Shown piece after piece: positions 33,390 through 34,755 of a stretch of DNA of 34,755 bases. Source of the DNA: Chitinophagaceae bacterium (GTDB lineage Bacteria; Bacteroidota; Bacteroidia; Chitinophagales; Chitinophagaceae). The DNA is taken from the NCBI GenBank assembly GCA_019752295.1, contig JAIEMK010000064.1, positions 1 to 34,755 of the forward strand. Reading direction: 5' to 3'. Numbering within the stretch: the stretch's first letter is position 1; each line of letters begins with the position of its first letter. The notes beneath the pieces are model-generated. The model was not told the origin of the DNA. It saw nothing but the letters and a program-made list of their open reading frames with translations, and did not search any database. The position numbers and the translations under genes were made by a program.

Positions 33390-34755
33390 TTATGCATTTT
33401 GTAGCAATTCTGAATCGTTGACTGGCATTTTTTTATTGTGATACAATAAGCGAATCAGGCTTGGTAATACGATCAAAAGCAGTGGTAGTGCAATAATAAA
33501 CCCACCAATAACAGCTATTGCTAAAGGCTGGTGTAATTGTGCTCCTGTTCCGATTCCCATAGCAATTGGTAAAAGGGCAATGATTGCTCCCAATGCCGTC
33601 ATTAGTTTTGGCCTCAATCTGGTAGAGATCGAGTAGATCAATGCCTCATCTACGTTATTGCTCGTCTTCAGAGATTCACGAAATTGCAGGAATGTAAAAA
33701 TGGCGTTTTCACCAATGATACCAACAATCATGATCAGCCCAGTATAACTACCTACATTCAAAGCGATACCGGTAAAATAAAGTCCCATATAACTTCCACT
33801 GATACCCAGAACTGCAATTAAAAGAATGATCAATGCGATACGGAAATCTTTGAACAAAAAGAGGATCACTCCAAAAACCAATAAACTGGAACTAATTAAA
33901 ATGATCAGCAACTCTTTAAACGATTGTTGTTGATCTGCATAGGAGCCTCCATATACAATTGCGTATCCCTGTGGTAATACAATATTTGAGTTAATTGCTT
34001 TTTGTATGTCTTTGATAGTACTTCCCAGATCTCTGTTTTCTAATCTTGCAGTAACCACACCCATGGATTGCAGGTCTTCTCTTTGAATTTCTGCATCACC
34101 ACTATTGATATGTACAGATGCCAATTGATTAATTGGATGCAATTTGCCATTGGGTAAAAAGATGGGTGTTTTATTGATGTCTGCAACGCTCAGTGTTTTG
34201 CTTCCGGGATAAATAAGTCGAAGGTTACTCAATTGCTCCTTATCATATACACTGCCAACCAAATTTCCTTCGAGTGAAGACTGCATTTGAAACTGCAGGT
34301 TTGAAGCGGTAATACCATACTGTGCCATTGCACTGTAATTGGGCTCGATATTGATAGATGGCCCGGCAATCACCACTCCGTCGAACACATCGGCGGTACC
34401 CGGAACTTTCGAAATAATGTTTTCCACTTTTTTTGATAAAGCCTGTAGTGTTGCCTGATCGCTTCCAAATATCTTTACTTCAATGGGCTGAACCGAAGTC
34501 ATAAGATCTCCAAGTATATCTCCAATTACCTGTCCGAAATCAATTCTTAGTGCAGGCTGTGTGGATTCTATTTGTTTGCGAATAATACTAATGACTTCTT
34601 CTGTGGTTTTATTTCTTTTCTTTTTTAATTGTATCAAATAATCTCCACGATTTGGTTCGGTAATAAAGAAGCCCATTTGTGTACCTGTTCTTCTGCTATA
34701 AGCATCTACTTCCGGAGTTTTTACAATAATCTTTTCTACTTCACGCAACATACGA
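33390..34755 (-). CDS. RND-family efflux permease (C-terminal part, cut by window end)
   Basis: The C-terminal 454 residues or so of a protein normally over 1000 long; the frame is open through the window end. It contains the second porter/docking part (about 1-275) and five or six final membrane segments. In the expected TM10, GENAIF has Glu348, counted from the internal Met at 34751, where drug-type pumps have Lys; RPKLMTALG has Lys382. Both match positions of the Glu/Lys proton relay described for the copper pump CusA. This leans to the heavy-metal branch, but the call is not firm. It is followed by PepSY-like and YncE-like genes at short gaps, forming a likely operon. The first half and any adaptor protein lie outside the window. 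Confidence 0.88.
   Translation of the reverse strand, partial: RMLREVEKIIVKTPEVDAYSRRTGTQMGFFITEPNRGDYLIQLKKKRNKTTEEVISIIRKQIESTQPALRIDFGQVIGDILGDLMTSVQPIEVKIFGSDQATLQALSKKVENIISKVPGTADVFDGVVIAGPSINIEPNYSAMAQYGITASNLQFQMQSSLEGNLVGSVYDKEQLSNLRLIYPGSKTLSVADINKTPIFLPNGKLHPINQLASVHINSGDAEIQREDLQSMGVVTARLENRDLGSTIKDIQKAINSNIVLPQGYAIVYGGSYADQQQSFKELLIILISSSLLVFGVILFLFKDFRIALIILLIAVLGISGSYMGLYFTGIALNVGSYTGLIMIVGIIGENAIFTFLQFRESLKTSNNVDEALIYSISTRLRPKLMTALGAIIALLPIAMGIGTGAQLHQPLAIAVIGGFIIALPLLLIVLPSLIRLLYHNKKMPVNDSELLQNA

Noticed and set aside
1..34755. Defence island, prophage, insertion sequence or CRISPR
   Set aside because: No integrase, transposase, restriction, toxin-antitoxin or Cas motifs and no regularly spaced repeat array were seen.

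Overview
The window looks like chromosomal DNA from a member of the Bacteroidota, most likely family Chitinophagaceae (Sediminibacterium-like). This is inferred from several signs: AT-rich DNA, genes with no clear Shine-Dalgarno sites, promoters of the Bacteroidota type (TTG, about 19 nt, TAnnTTTG), a TonB receptor with an N-terminal carboxypeptidase-regulatory-like domain, a DUF5106-type thioredoxin protein, a GH3-family enzyme, paired rhomboids and a PepSY-like lipocalin-size secreted protein. No phage, transposon, CRISPR array, tRNA or rRNA was found. No stretch longer than about 250 bases lacks a gene.

Region 1 (1-6845) is a divergent heme-biosynthesis cluster. On the minus strand run hemA, hemC, hemD and hemE (hemE is cut by the window start). 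On the plus strand run hemH, hemJ and hemN. Together they cover glutamyl-tRNA to heme except hemL and hemB. hemD has no ATG, GTG or TTG start at its expected N-terminus. The 246-base hemA/hemH gap holds a clear hemH promoter and phased TGTCAT repeats.

Region 2 (6864-11008) holds an SDR-type epimerase, a metal-sensing Fur-family regulator co-transcribed with a SCO1-like copper chaperone, a divergent MerC-like membrane protein and cysS. A perfect 15-bp palindrome overlaps the merC promoter and is a strong candidate operator for the Fur-family protein.

Region 3 (11172-16631) is one minus-strand operon: rlmD, an active-looking rhomboid protease, a second rhomboid that has lost its catalytic histidine, and two tandem membrane-anchored endonuclease/exonuclease/phosphatase (EEP) proteins. 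One EEP has Asp at the usual metal-binding Glu.

Region 4 (16712-25680) holds a secreted thioredoxin-like protein, metF, lptB with a GH3 ligase-like gene, a polytopic membrane protein, a two-gene ABC transporter and fabG with its own consensus promoter.

Region 5 (25795-34755) holds a beta-carbonic anhydrase, a large TonB-dependent receptor, a SAM hydrolase-family (DUF62) protein with a signal peptide, an APC amino-acid permease, and a minus-strand group made of an RND efflux permease (cut by the window end), a PepSY-like protein and a YncE-like beta-propeller. Most of the window is housekeeping. I see no complete novel system. The best leads are the hemD start, the merC operator, the pseudo-rhomboid/EEP operon and the secreted SAM hydrolase.
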